Shown in pieces: positions 24,356 through 33,549 of a stretch of DNA of 64,000 bases; position 1 is the stretch's first letter, and every line of letters begins with the position of its first letter. The stretch covers positions 434,001 through 498,000 of the forward strand of contig CP001769.1 in assembly GCA_000024525.1 (NCBI GenBank), read 5' to 3'. A program made the translations under genes and the position numbers. The notes beneath the pieces are model-generated. The model had not been told where the DNA came from and searched no databases. It saw only the letters and a program-made list of their open reading frames with translations. The DNA is from Spirosoma linguale DSM 74 (lineage in GTDB: Bacteria; Bacteroidota; Bacteroidia; Cytophagales; Spirosomataceae).

Positions 24356-25462
24356 ATGAGTATACGTAAAATTGCCCTCGTGGTTGGTGCCAGCGGAATT
24401 ACCGGTAGTACTCTTGCCCACGAGCTAATCAATCAGGGATGGTTGACCTACGGACTAGCGCGGAACCCCAACCATGAAATCACCGATTTGCAGCCCGTAG
24501 CCGCCGATTTGTTACGCCCGGATAGCCTGCAGACGGCGCTATCGACGATTAACCCAACTCATGTGTTTTTTACGAGCTGGATGCGTAACGAGACAGAAGC
24601 CGAAAACATTCGGGTAAACAGCACCATGGTCCGTAATCTGCTGGACGCCTTAGCACCTAAAAAGTCGGTGCAGCACGTGGCGCTGGTTACCGGCCTGAAG
24701 CATTATTTAGGGCCTTTCGATGCCTATGCTAAGGATGGCTTTTTGCCGGAAACCCCCTTGCGGGAAGAGCACCCTCGCCTTGACATCGAGAACTTCTACT
24801 ACGCCCAGGAGGATGAAGTATATGCCGCTGCCGCCCGGGATGGCTTCACCTGGAGCATCCATCGCCCGCATACCGTTATCGGGAAAGCCGTTGGAAACAT
24901 GATGAACATGGGAAGCACCCTGGCCGTTTATGCTACCCTGTGCCAGGCCAGTGGACGGCCCTTTCGCTGGCCTGGTTCCAAAGCCCAGTGGGAAGGTCTT
25001 TCGGATGTGACCGACGCCCGTGTACTGGCCAAACACCTGATCTGGGCCGCTACCACCGAAGCTGCCCAAAATGAAGCCTTTAACATAGTGAACGGAGATG
25101 TGTTCCGCTGGAGCTGGTTATGGAAGCGAATTGCCGACTGGTTCGGTATAGAAGCCGTTGGCTTCGACGGCACCGTTCATCCGCTAGAAGAGGAACTGGC
25201 AAACGATGGTCCACTTTGGCAGCAAATCGCCGAAAAGCAGCAGTTGGTTGAACACAACCTAAACCGGGTGGCGTCTGCCTGGCATACGGATCTTGACCTG
25301 GGGAGACCCATTGAGGTAATGACCGACATGTCGAAAAGTCGTAAACTTGGTTTCCTGGTCTTTCAGCGAACAGATGAGTCGTTCTTTGACCTTTTTGAAC
25401 AACTACGGGCTGATCGCATAATTCCCGCCAATGGCGAAATCCGCCAGCCTGAACTCGTTTAG
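24356..25462 (+). CDS. SDR family NAD(P)-dependent oxidoreductase, progesterone 5-beta-reductase-like
   Basis: The 368-residue cytoplasmic protein has the Rossmann start IALVVGASGITGS (GxxGxxG) and the body of the SDR subgroup that includes plant progesterone 5-beta-reductase and iridoid synthase: HVFFTSWMRNETEAENIRVN, ALVTGLKHYLGPF and FYYAQED. Those enzymes reduce enone carbon-carbon double bonds with NADPH; the bacterial substrate is unknown. ATG 24356 is preferred over an in-frame TTG at 24335. The zinc dehydrogenase follows after 28 nt, forming a two-gene redox operon. Confidence 0.85.
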   Translation: MSIRKIALVVGASGITGSTLAHELINQGWLTYGLARNPNHEITDLQPVAADLLRPDSLQTALSTINPTHVFFTSWMRNETEAENIRVNSTMVRNLLDALAPKKSVQHVALVTGLKHYLGPFDAYAKDGFLPETPLREEHPRLDIENFYYAQEDEVYAAAARDGFTWSIHRPHTVIGKAVGNMMNMGSTLAVYATLCQASGRPFRWPGSKAQWEGLSDVTDARVLAKHLIWAATTEAAQNEAFNIVNGDVFRWSWLWKRIADWFGIEAVGFDGTVHPLEEELANDGPLWQQIAEKQQLVEHNLNRVASAWHTDLDLGRPIEVMTDMSKSRKLGFLVFQRTDESFFDLFEQLRADRIIPANGEIRQPELV

Positions 25463-25490
25463 AAAAACACATTTATCAAGCTAAAATCGT

Positions 25491-26534
25491 ATGATTAACA
25501 CAAAAAGTTATGCCGCTCAGACCAAAGAATCGGCACTGGCACCCTGGAACTTTGACCGACGCGATGTTGGCCCGCACGATGTGCAGTTCGATATTACGTT
25601 CTGTGGCGTTTGCCACTCTGACCTTCACCAGATCAGGGATGAATGGGGCGGTGGTATTTTTCCGATGGTTCCGGGGCACGAGATTGTTGGCCGGGTTGTT
25701 GCCGTTGGCAGTGAGGTCAGCAAATTTAAAGTGGGCGATCTGGCCGGAACCGGCTGCATGGTCGATTCGTGCCGGGTGTGTGAGAACTGCCAACACGGTC
25801 TGGAGCAGTATTGCACCAATGGCAACACACTCACCTACAATAGCCTGGAACAGGATAAGAAAACGCCTACATACGGCGGTTATTCTAATACCATTGTCGT
25901 AAATGAAGACTTCGTTCTTCACATCGCTGAAACGCTTGATCTGGCCGCTACTGCCCCGCTGCTTTGTGCGGGCATCACAACCTATTCGCCCCTTAAGCAC
26001 TGGAAAGTCGGAAAAGGGCATAAGCTGGCTGTTCTGGGGCTGGGTGGTCTTGGTCACATGGGCGTTAAATTCGGCGTGGCTTTTGGGGCGGAAGTAACCG
26101 TTCTGAGTACATCGCCCAAGAAAGAAGAAGATGCCCGGAAACTCGGAGCGCACAAGTTCGTCGTTACCAGCGACCCGGCCCAGCTGGAGTCAATTACCGG
26201 TTATTTTGACTTCATTCTGGATACGGTTTCCGCCGAGCATGATTATAATCAGTACCTGAGTTTGTTGAAAACGGATGGCGTACATATCTGCGTGGGCGCA
26301 CCGCCAACACCTTCGGCCCTGCTGGCGTTCAGCCTGATTCCCGGCCGGAAGAGCATTGCCGGTTCTACCATTGGCGGTATTGCCGAAACGCAGGAAATGC
26401 TGGATTTCTGCGCGGAACACAACATTGTGTCGGACATCGAGCTGATCGACATCAAGGACATTCAACCGGCTTATGAACGGATGCTGAAAGGCGATGTGCG
26501 GTATCGGTTTGTGATCGATATGGCTACGTTGTAG
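25491..26534 (+). CDS. Zinc-dependent alcohol dehydrogenase, cinnamyl-alcohol / YahK type
   Basis: The 347-residue medium-chain dehydrogenase has the catalytic zinc cysteine in FCGVCHSDLHQ, GHEIVGRV, and the structural zinc set in CRVCENCQHGLEQYC. The nucleotide-binding loop is LGLGGLGHMGVKFG. Members of this branch reduce aldehydes with NADPH. It is co-directional with the SDR gene (28-nt gap) and ends at a perfect hairpin. A shared aldehyde or enone detoxification role is inference. Confidence 0.93.
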   Translation: MINTKSYAAQTKESALAPWNFDRRDVGPHDVQFDITFCGVCHSDLHQIRDEWGGGIFPMVPGHEIVGRVVAVGSEVSKFKVGDLAGTGCMVDSCRVCENCQHGLEQYCTNGNTLTYNSLEQDKKTPTYGGYSNTIVVNEDFVLHIAETLDLAATAPLLCAGITTYSPLKHWKVGKGHKLAVLGLGGLGHMGVKFGVAFGAEVTVLSTSPKKEEDARKLGAHKFVVTSDPAQLESITGYFDFILDTVSAEHDYNQYLSLLKTDGVHICVGAPPTPSALLAFSLIPGRKSIAGSTIGGIAETQEMLDFCAEHNIVSDIELIDIKDIQPAYERMLKGDVRYRFVIDMATL

Positions 26535-26541
26535 CGTACAT

Positions 26542-26600
26542 GGATAAACAAAATGAGCCGGGGCGCACGTCGTATGATCCCCGGCTCATTTTGTTTATCC
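26542..26600. terminator. 22-bp perfect bidirectional hairpin
   Basis: Bases 26542-26563 and 26579-26600 are perfect reverse complements around a 15-nt loop. It sits between the convergent ends of the dehydrogenase gene (26534) and the amylase gene (26618). A4/T4 blocks within the arms may serve termination in both directions. Confidence 0.85.
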
Positions 26601-26617
26601 GTCAGCAAATGTGTGCG

Positions 26618-29464
26618 TTAGTGCTTCAATACTTTCAAGGTGCTTTGTCGCTCGCCCTGCTGAATTTGGAGAAAATAGATTCCGGTAGGCAGGTGTTGCA
26701 GGTCGATTGGCTGGTGGAATCGGTCGCTGGTTTTGGGCGCGTTCCAGGACCGGATTGATCGACCACCCGATTCGCGCAGGTCGAACGCTACACCACCCCG
26801 GTACCGGCTGTTTATTTCCACCGTCGTCTGTTCCGTCGCCGGATTTGGCGAAATGACTAGCTGGCTGTCGGGTTCCGGTTCAACCGCTGTTACGACACCC
26901 GGTACCAAAGCAAAGGGAACAAGCCCTGCTTCGGGCGTTGGTAATTTGGTCGTTGAATAGAGGTGAAACGCGCCCGGCTCCAGCGTAACCGATTGATTAG
27001 CGTCGGCAATCTGCACCTCCTGCCCGGTGAAGAAATGAAACCATTTTCCGCCCGCTGGAAACCCGGCAGAAACAGTCTGCGCTTTCGTATCGAAGTTGCC
27101 AATCAGGAAAACGGTTCCTGAGGCACTGCGCAAGGTTAGCCGCTTCACCACGCCCGTAAAATCGGTGGTAAAATCAGCGGTGGCAAAGGCAGGAACCGTT
27201 GTTTTGAGGTTGATCAGGGCACTGTAAACTTTATACAATTTCTGCCGGTCCGCGTCCTGATAATAAGTCCAGCGGACAGGTTTAGCCGCTGTTCGGCAGT
27301 CGTCTTTTAGGGTCGTACCGTCGGAGCAGGTGTTGATGGATAGATCGTACCCCAGCTCGCCGAACTGCCAGATCATTTTTGGCCCCGGCACCGTCAGCAG
27401 AAACGCAGCCGTCAGCTTGGCCCGATCGAGCGCCGTTGGTAGCGATTTAATGGTATACGAACCCGTTGCGGCTCCATTCTGGCGGAGGTCATAAACGAGC
27501 CGTTCTTCGTCGTGACTTTCGGTGTAGCCGATCAGATTTGGCTTTTGGAAGTTGCGTTTCTGATACGAAATACCCGAGAAGTCGCCTTGTGCGGAGCGCG
27601 CTGCCCCCCGAAAATCGCCGTTATGATTTCCCCAGAGTAGCATTCCATAATTAGCCAGCTCCGTTTCTTCGGCATTGTCGGCGAAGTGTTCGAGAATAAC
27701 GTAGGCGGTTGGGTCTACAGTACGAATCTGGTCATAAATGCGTTTCCAGATCGCAATCCGGCCGGCATCGTAGTTTCCCCAGGCAGACACATCATTGCCC
27801 GAGTTTTTCTGCGTGAATCCTTTCGACAGATCAAATCGGAAGCCGTCTATCTTATATTCCTGCAACCAGTATTTACAAACCCTGTCTACAAAGGCTTTGG
27901 TATCCGGGCTTTCGTGGTTGAAGTCGAAAAAGACGCTGTACGGATGCGTGGCCTGCTGGTTGAAATAAGGGCTGTCTGCCGAAGGGCGGTCACCGGCCCA
28001 GTACATTTTTACGTACGGAAACTCGTAGTCAGCCTGATTCAGCACCATGTCCAGCACCACGGCAATGCCCTGTTTGTGGGCCGCGTCGATAAACTGTCGG
28101 AGGGCCGTCTTGGTCCCGTAGGCTTTATCAGGGGCGAAATAGAACGTCGGGTTGTACCCCCACGAATCATTGCCCGAAAACTCCGTAACAGGCATCAGCT
28201 CAATGGTGTTGATGCCGAGCCGTTTCAGATAGGCCAGACTATCGGTAAGGGTTTGGTAGCTCCGGTTCTGGACGAAATCACGAACCAGTAACTCATAAAC
28301 GACCATTGTATTAACGGCGGGCCGCTGGAAACCGGTCGTTTGAAACACGTAAGGCGTTTGGCCGGGCTGAAGAACAGATACCGTATTGCCCTGTGCTTTT
28401 TCGGGGAAGGCTTTCAGGTTAGGGTAGGTCGTTGCCGGAATAAATTTATCGTTGTTCCGGTCGAGAATCTTGTCGGCGTAGGGATCGGCGACACCGATGG
28501 TTCCGTCGACCAGATACTGGAAGGCCGTTTCGCCGGTGGGCAGGTTAGGGAGTTCGAGCCAGTATCGGGTACCGTCGGGCGTCCGGTTCATCAGGTACGC
28601 CGGGTCAACGGCCCAGTTGTTGAACTCGCCGAGCAGGTACACAAAACTTTTCTTCGGTGCGTACAATACCAGCGTTGCCTTGTTGGGGCCGGTGTAATTG
28701 ATGCCATCCTGTAAACCCGCTGGCAGTGTAGCCACAGTGGGCAACGGTTTCACCGTAAAGTAAAACGTGTCGGCAAGGGCGTTGATGCCGGTCGTTGCGC
28801 TCAGCGAAGTTGCCCGGACAATGACTGTTCGCAGCAAACCGGATTGGTTGCCGGTGTTCAGTCTGATATTGAGTGAATCGGAACCAGTAGAACTGGCCGT
28901 CGGTTGCCCATCCAGTGTCAGGCTGAACGTTGCCGACTGCGAGCTTTTGTAGCGTACCGGCAAAGGCGTATCGGCATCGACATAAAACTGTTTTTGATTC
29001 GGTGCTAACCGGGTCAGGTTAAAACTCGCGTCGTAAATGCTGACGAACAGGTCTTCCGTTTGTGCTTTCCCGTCCCCACTTTTCAGCAACAGGCCAAGTT
29101 TTCGAATGGGCGTTCCGGTCGGCACACCGAAGTAGGTGCGGGGTACCAGTTTAATCTGCCATTTATCCCCGCCCAAAGCGGTCATTTTACCCGGTGTAAA
29201 TACCTTATTAAAATCAGTTTGGCCGGTGGGTTGAAACTCGAACGCATTTCCGCTCGCTGTCGACCCGGCCCCCGACCATAAATAAACATCGTCCTGTTTA
29301 CCCAGCAGCCCCTTTGCCCGACTATCGGTTGACTTCGTCAGGTCGAAAATAAGGGTGATCTCGGCGTCGGCCGTGGGGAATGTTGGTTGGCTAGTAACGA
29401 CCTGGCCAAAGGCCGGTGCCAGCAGAAAAATGAAAAGAAAAACCGTGTAGAAACGTGACCTCAT
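26618..29464 (-). CDS. Secreted multidomain GH13 alpha-amylase with T9SS sorting domain
   Basis: The 948-residue product starts with a signal peptide (MRSRFYTVFLFIFLLAPAFG), two beta-sandwich regions (about 20-250), a CBM48-like domain with VYLLGEFNNWAVDP near 286-299, and a GH13 barrel with D545 in GFRFDLSKGF, E592 in VILEHFAD and D652 in YTESHDEE. The last ~75 residues (TVEINSRYRGGV to FLQIQQGERQSTLKVLKH) form a type A T9SS sorting domain, so the enzyme should be exported across the outer membrane and act on starch or glycogen at the surface. ATG 29464 is chosen because it begins the signal peptide; 29494 would add ten residues. Confidence 0.93.
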   Translation of the reverse strand: MRSRFYTVFLFIFLLAPAFGQVVTSQPTFPTADAEITLIFDLTKSTDSRAKGLLGKQDDVYLWSGAGSTASGNAFEFQPTGQTDFNKVFTPGKMTALGGDKWQIKLVPRTYFGVPTGTPIRKLGLLLKSGDGKAQTEDLFVSIYDASFNLTRLAPNQKQFYVDADTPLPVRYKSSQSATFSLTLDGQPTASSTGSDSLNIRLNTGNQSGLLRTVIVRATSLSATTGINALADTFYFTVKPLPTVATLPAGLQDGINYTGPNKATLVLYAPKKSFVYLLGEFNNWAVDPAYLMNRTPDGTRYWLELPNLPTGETAFQYLVDGTIGVADPYADKILDRNNDKFIPATTYPNLKAFPEKAQGNTVSVLQPGQTPYVFQTTGFQRPAVNTMVVYELLVRDFVQNRSYQTLTDSLAYLKRLGINTIELMPVTEFSGNDSWGYNPTFYFAPDKAYGTKTALRQFIDAAHKQGIAVVLDMVLNQADYEFPYVKMYWAGDRPSADSPYFNQQATHPYSVFFDFNHESPDTKAFVDRVCKYWLQEYKIDGFRFDLSKGFTQKNSGNDVSAWGNYDAGRIAIWKRIYDQIRTVDPTAYVILEHFADNAEETELANYGMLLWGNHNGDFRGAARSAQGDFSGISYQKRNFQKPNLIGYTESHDEERLVYDLRQNGAATGSYTIKSLPTALDRAKLTAAFLLTVPGPKMIWQFGELGYDLSINTCSDGTTLKDDCRTAAKPVRWTYYQDADRQKLYKVYSALINLKTTVPAFATADFTTDFTGVVKRLTLRSASGTVFLIGNFDTKAQTVSAGFPAGGKWFHFFTGQEVQIADANQSVTLEPGAFHLYSTTKLPTPEAGLVPFALVPGVVTAVEPEPDSQLVISPNPATEQTTVEINSRYRGGVAFDLRESGGRSIRSWNAPKTSDRFHQPIDLQHLPTGIYFLQIQQGERQSTLKVLKH

Positions 29465-29487
29465 AGCGTTGTTGATGAAATAAGTCA

Positions 29488-29495
29488 CAAACATA
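29488..29495 (-). promoter_or_regulatory. Candidate -7 box for the amylase gene
   Basis: On the minus strand this reads TATGTTTG, an exact TAnnTTTG match, 23 nt before the ATG at 29464. It lies just past the maf stop codon, so the amylase may have its own promoter. Confidence 0.45.
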
Positions 29496-29506
29496 CAGGT
29501 TTATTC

Positions 29507-30103
29507 CTATTTTATGTAGGCTTTTAGGGCCTGATAGACCCGGTGCGTTGGCAAACCCATGACGGTGTAGAACGAGCCCTCAAGCCGCTCAATGCCCACC
29601 AGACCGATAAAGTCCTGCGCTCCATACGACCCTGCCTTATCGAATGGTTTACACTCCCGGATGTAATAGCTGATCTCATCGTCGGTGAGGCTGGCGAACT
29701 GAACGATGGTTTCATCCGTAAACGAGTGCATTTCGGGTTTGCCCTCCGATGAGGGTGCCAGAATGGCCACGCCTGTACGTACCCGGTGCGTTTGGCCGGA
29801 GAGCAGTCGAAGCATTCGGTGGGCATCAGCTTCGTCCTGCGGTTTATTCATAATCTGGTTATCCAGAATGACAACCGTATCTGCACAAAGAACAATCCGA
29901 TTTGGCGCTTCGGCATCGTTCAGAAACTGCTCGGCTTTCTGGCGGGCGAGGTACTCGGCCACTTCATTGACGGGCATGGTATCGGGAAATAGCTCATCGG
30001 TGGGGCGCGTTTCGATCGTAAACGAAAAGCCCGCATCGGTCATGAGCTGTTTCCGGCGGGGTGAGCCGGAGGCCAGCAGCAAAGGATAACGTAAGGTTAA
30101 CAC
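29507..30103 (-). CDS. maf: Maf family nucleoside triphosphate pyrophosphatase
   Basis: The 198-residue cytoplasmic protein is a Maf-type house-cleaning enzyme that hydrolyses dTTP/UTP or modified nucleotides to the monophosphate. LLLASGSPRRKQLM near residue 8, CADTVVILDNQIMNKP mid-protein and KAGSYGAQDFIG are the family motifs. No ATG precedes the conserved start; GTG at 30103 is the likely initiator, an uncommon start here. The gene may be transcribed with the amylase 42 nt downstream. Confidence 0.93.
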   Translation of the reverse strand: MLTLRYPLLLASGSPRRKQLMTDAGFSFTIETRPTDELFPDTMPVNEVAEYLARQKAEQFLNDAEAPNRIVLCADTVVILDNQIMNKPQDEADAHRMLRLLSGQTHRVRTGVAILAPSSEGKPEMHSFTDETIVQFASLTDDEISYYIRECKPFDKAGSYGAQDFIGLVGIERLEGSFYTVMGLPTHRVYQALKAYIK

Positions 30104-30263
30104 AGGAGAAGAGATATAAAATGTATACTGTATGCCGTTAGAATATCTGGACTTAACGGTTGGCTACTCTACAGCCAGGGCTGGCAAATTTCGACTTATA
30201 TTCGTAAATCATCATCTTACCGCTAATTTGGTTATTATTTACCAGTCTTAATTCATCATTAAA

Positions 30264-30791
30264 TTGACTATCCGACCCGCTACCCCCGCCGACGCGGCTT
30301 TGCTGACCGAGTTATCCGCCATAACGATGCGCGAAGCCTTTGGGCCACCGCACAATCCTGCTGCCCTCGTTGAGGAATACATTCAGTCGGCCATTACGCA
30401 GCCCATACTTGAAGCTGAACTAGCAGACCCCCGTTCCACTTTCTTTTTGATGGTATCGTCTGACGATGTACCGATTGGTTTTGCAAAATTAAGAAGGCAC
30501 ACGCCACCCAGACGGATGAAATTACGTACTGCCATAGAAATACAGCGGATTTACCTGCTGGCGTCGCAAATAGGGCAGGGGCAGGGCCGGGCGTTACTGA
30601 ACCATTGCCTCGACTGGGCCAGGGAACAGGGGTATCAGGCCGTTTGGCTGGGGGTTTGGGAGCGGAACGAACGGGCGCAGGCTTTTTATAAAAAGATGGG
30701 CTTCGAGCGGTTTGGCTTTCACTATTTTCAATTCGGCTCAGAACGCCAGCGTGACTATTGGCTTCAAAAACGGTTAATGGTTAATAGTTAA
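30264..30791 (+). CDS. GNAT family N-acetyltransferase with TTG start
   Basis: The 175-residue protein starts with TIRPATPADAALLTELS, typical of the GNAT N-terminus, and has the acetyl-CoA loop in IYLLASQIGQGQGRALLNH (QxxGxG/A) and the C-terminal FYKKMGFERFGFHYF. The target is unknown. TTG at 30264 is the only initiator that fits: there is no in-frame ATG upstream near the conserved first strand. The last residues (VNS) and stop are encoded inside a GGTTAATG-type repeat that continues into the downstream inverted repeat. Confidence 0.85.
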   Translation: MTIRPATPADAALLTELSAITMREAFGPPHNPAALVEEYIQSAITQPILEAELADPRSTFFLMVSSDDVPIGFAKLRRHTPPRRMKLRTAIEIQRIYLLASQIGQGQGRALLNHCLDWAREQGYQAVWLGVWERNERAQAFYKKMGFERFGFHYFQFGSERQRDYWLQKRLMVNS

Positions 30792-30877
30792 TGAGTTATT
30801 GGTTATTGAGTTAATGGTTATTGAGTTAATGGTTAGTGGTCTTGATTAGTAACGATTAACTAATAACCAATAACCAA
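30781..30877. repeat. GGTTATTG-word repeat region with inverted arms
   Basis: GGTTATTGAGTTAAT occurs twice in tandem at 30801-30830, surrounded by related words. The region 30794-30820 is imperfectly complementary to about 30850-30876. The repeat overlaps the end of the GNAT gene. Related words occur at 10897-10998 and 18795-18840. Confidence 0.6.
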
Positions 30878-30929
30878 TCCCCATTAAACTATTTGCATCG
30901 GCAGTATTCTAATTGTCGTTTACATAAAG

Positions 30930-32981
30930 ATGAAAAAAGTTTATCCGGCATCGTATCGGTCTGTTCTGCACCATGTTCTGGTGTGGCTTATGGTCGTTGC
31001 CGGATACTCAGCTGAAGTTCTGGCTCAACCTGGCCTCCAACCGCCCAAAGTAGAGCAAACTCTTCCGGAACTGCCTCCGCCAACCATATACCAGATCGAC
31101 ACCCTCCGGGACCAGGTTATCCGGCCCATGAGTGTTGATTCGCTGGCGCTGATAAACTCGCTGACGACTATCAGGGAGAATTCGCTGCCCGACAGCGTGT
31201 TGCAGCAGCGTGATAGTGTGTTTTATAGCCGTCTGAAAACCAAAATGTACAAACACCGGCTTACCCGGCAGTTTTACGATGCTGTTTTTCAGGATGTGTA
31301 CAACAGCCGGGGACGAATAGGTGAGATTAGCCAGCTGGAAGCCAATCCGTTTAAAGTGTTCGAAGGAAAAATTATCGGCGACATCTACATCCGGCGACTT
31401 GGCGTTTTTGGGCAGACCGTTTATGATACCCTGCGCAAACCCGCCAACTGGGTCGAACGTACCGGTAACCGGCTGCACTTCAACACACGCGAGCACGTTA
31501 TCCGCAATTCATACTTGTTGTTTCGGCAGGGGGATGCCCTTGAGCCGAATGTGCTGCGTGACAATGAGCGCCTGCTGCGAACTACGTCGATCTTTCACGA
31601 TGCCCGGATTCTGGTACTCCCAAGGCCGGGTAGCAAGCAGTTTGTGGATGTTTATGTCATTACGCAGGACGTTTGGTCGCTCTTACCCAATGGCGGATTT
31701 GGCGGATTCAACAACTTTAGTGTTGGCTTCGACCAGGTTAATTTCAGGGGGCTGGGTCACCATTTGTTTGCCCAGGTGGCTTATGCCGCCAATGACCCCC
31801 GGCAGAAACTGGAGTATCAGGCGCGGTATACGGTTCCGTTTATTGGCAAGACCTTTATGACCGCCGAAGCCACTATGCTGTACCTGCGCGATCTGAAACA
31901 GGCATCCGTTCGCCTGTATCGACCTTTTTTAACCCCCGACATGAAGTATGCCGGAGCTATTGAACTGAATCACACCCAGATTAACAATCGGCTTGTTACT
32001 CGAAATGACAGTATTTTACTGGTTCCACTTAGTTACAATTACTCCGATATCTGGATCGGCCGCTCTTTTCGCTTGTTCTACAAGCGAAGTGATACCGACG
32101 AAAAGGGACGTTCCCGACTGGTAATTGCGCTTCGTAACACCAGCTACACATATAATACACGACCCAATGTAACGGCCGACACCAACCAGATTTATCAGGA
32201 TAGCCACACTACCCTGTTCAGTGTGGGTTTCTCCCGCCGTAAGTATGTCCGCGATGTGCTGATTTATGGCTTTGGTCGTACCGAAGACGTGCCCATTGGT
32301 GAGTCAATAGCCGCTATTGTTGGGGTCGATAACGCGGAGTTGGGGCAACGGATGTATACCGGGTTTAATTTTTCGCAGGGTAAATATGTCCGGCACTTCG
32401 GGTACCTCTACGGGCTGTTAAGCCTGGGTGGCTATGTTCGGAATAACCGAATTGAACAGGGGGTTTTATCCCTCGAATCCAACTATTTCAGCCAGCTCAT
32501 GAAAACCAGGTGGGGTAACATGCGCCATTTTTTTAATACACGCTTTACCACCGGTATCAATCGGTTTGCCAATGAATACGTTACCCTGAGCAGCAACGGA
32601 AGCGGCATCAATACCGATGGCATTGGTATCACCAGCGATGCGCTGATTGGTACGAAGCGCTGGTTTATTAATTACGAGAATGTATTGTTCTCCAAACTCA
32701 ATCTAATTGGGTTTCGGGTTGCCTTCATCACGTTTGCGAACCTGGGCTTGGCCAGCTTTCCCGACCGGCCACTATTAAGCGGTCCGCTGTATCAGGGCTA
32801 TGGAATTGGCTTTCGGCTGCGAAACGAAAACCTGACGTTCAACAGTTTTCAGATCCGGCTGGCGTATTATCCCAACATTCCGGGCAACACAATACCTTTC
32901 CGGCAGGCGTTTGAAGGCATATCTACGCTACGGCTGCGGGACTTTGACTTATCGGCTCCACAAATTATTCCGTACCGATAA
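30930..32981 (+). CDS. Outer-membrane beta-barrel protein with POTRA-like region, function unknown
   Basis: The 683-residue protein has an export signal ending near SAEVLAQ. A region around residues 150-270 (FEGKIIGDIYIRRLGVFG, LLRTTSIFHDARILVLPRPG, VDVYVITQDVWSL) resembles POTRA domains of the BamA/TamA superfamily; the rest alternates like a transmembrane barrel and ends with a strand-like segment. It could help protein or lipid insertion in the outer membrane, but I cannot name a function. Bacteroidetes carry many unassigned proteins of this form. No SD or exact -7 box was seen. The MarR-YceI unit follows on the same strand. Confidence 0.75.
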   Translation: MKKVYPASYRSVLHHVLVWLMVVAGYSAEVLAQPGLQPPKVEQTLPELPPPTIYQIDTLRDQVIRPMSVDSLALINSLTTIRENSLPDSVLQQRDSVFYSRLKTKMYKHRLTRQFYDAVFQDVYNSRGRIGEISQLEANPFKVFEGKIIGDIYIRRLGVFGQTVYDTLRKPANWVERTGNRLHFNTREHVIRNSYLLFRQGDALEPNVLRDNERLLRTTSIFHDARILVLPRPGSKQFVDVYVITQDVWSLLPNGGFGGFNNFSVGFDQVNFRGLGHHLFAQVAYAANDPRQKLEYQARYTVPFIGKTFMTAEATMLYLRDLKQASVRLYRPFLTPDMKYAGAIELNHTQINNRLVTRNDSILLVPLSYNYSDIWIGRSFRLFYKRSDTDEKGRSRLVIALRNTSYTYNTRPNVTADTNQIYQDSHTTLFSVGFSRRKYVRDVLIYGFGRTEDVPIGESIAAIVGVDNAELGQRMYTGFNFSQGKYVRHFGYLYGLLSLGGYVRNNRIEQGVLSLESNYFSQLMKTRWGNMRHFFNTRFTTGINRFANEYVTLSSNGSGINTDGIGITSDALIGTKRWFINYENVLFSKLNLIGFRVAFITFANLGLASFPDRPLLSGPLYQGYGIGFRLRNENLTFNSFQIRLAYYPNIPGNTIPFRQAFEGISTLRLRDFDLSAPQIIPYR

Positions 32982-32992
32982 AAATAAATAAA

Positions 32993-33012
32993 TTAAATGT
33001 AGGAACATTTAA
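32993..33012 (+). promoter_or_regulatory. Palindromic operator over the MarR gene promoter
   Basis: TTAAATGT (32993-33000) and ACATTTAA (33005-33012) form an 8-bp perfect inverted repeat with a 4-bp spacer. It covers the expected -33 region of the promoter at 33024-33031 and is the likely autoregulatory operator. Confidence 0.6.
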
Positions 33013-33023
33013 TACAATTGCAT

Positions 33024-33031
33024 TATCTTTG
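33024..33031 (+). promoter_or_regulatory. Start-proximal -7 box for the MarR gene
   Basis: TATCTTTG is an exact TAnnTTTG match ending 4 nt before the ATG at 33036. It rules against the in-frame TTG at 33018, which lies upstream of the box. Confidence 0.65.
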
Positions 33032-33035
33032 TGGC

Positions 33036-33491
33036 ATGTCTATAGAAACTGACATCAAGCAAAGCACGCCCTTCAAATCACCGTATCAGCGAGTGCTCGT
33101 GAATTTGATGTACACCAGTAACTGGATAGCCGGTAGCCAGACACAACTGTTGAAGCCATTCAAACTCACTCTCCAGCAATACAACGTGTTGAGAATTTTG
33201 CGTGGGCAATATCCGAACCCGATCAAGGTATCGGAAATCACGGAGCGAATGCTCGATAAAATGTCGAATGCGTCACGCTTGGTTGACAAACTGCTTGCCA
33301 AGAAGCTGGTGCTGCGTACCGAATGTCCCAGCGACCGCCGGGCTGTCGATGTAATCATTACCGAAAAAGGACTGGCGCTGCTCAAACAACTGGACACGCA
33401 TCAGGATGCCTTGAACAGGTCATTTCAGGAAAAACTAACGGTAGAAGAGGCTGAATCATTGAGCCTTCTGCTCGACAGGCTTCGGGCCTGA
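33036..33491 (+). CDS. MarR family transcriptional regulator
   Basis: The 151-residue protein has the winged helix-turn-helix of MarR: LTLQQYNVLRILRGQYPNP, then IKVSEITERMLDKMSNASRLVDKL as the recognition region and a wing with CPSDRRAVDVIITEKG. It should bind a short palindrome as a dimer and release it on an aromatic or oxidant signal; the 20-bp palindrome at 32993 is the obvious target. The YceI gene follows after 58 nt, and the pair is a familiar arrangement in Bacteroidetes. Confidence 0.92.
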   Translation: MSIETDIKQSTPFKSPYQRVLVNLMYTSNWIAGSQTQLLKPFKLTLQQYNVLRILRGQYPNPIKVSEITERMLDKMSNASRLVDKLLAKKLVLRTECPSDRRAVDVIITEKGLALLKQLDTHQDALNRSFQEKLTVEEAESLSLLLDRLRA

Positions 33492-33549
33492 GTTAGGCAC
33501 GATTTTTATTTTAACTATCATTTACTAACCATTTATCTAGTTCAAACCA

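Noticed and set aside
30781..30877. CRISPR array based on short repeats
   Set aside because: The repeats are 15-bp low-complexity words without regular spacers and no cas gene is near.
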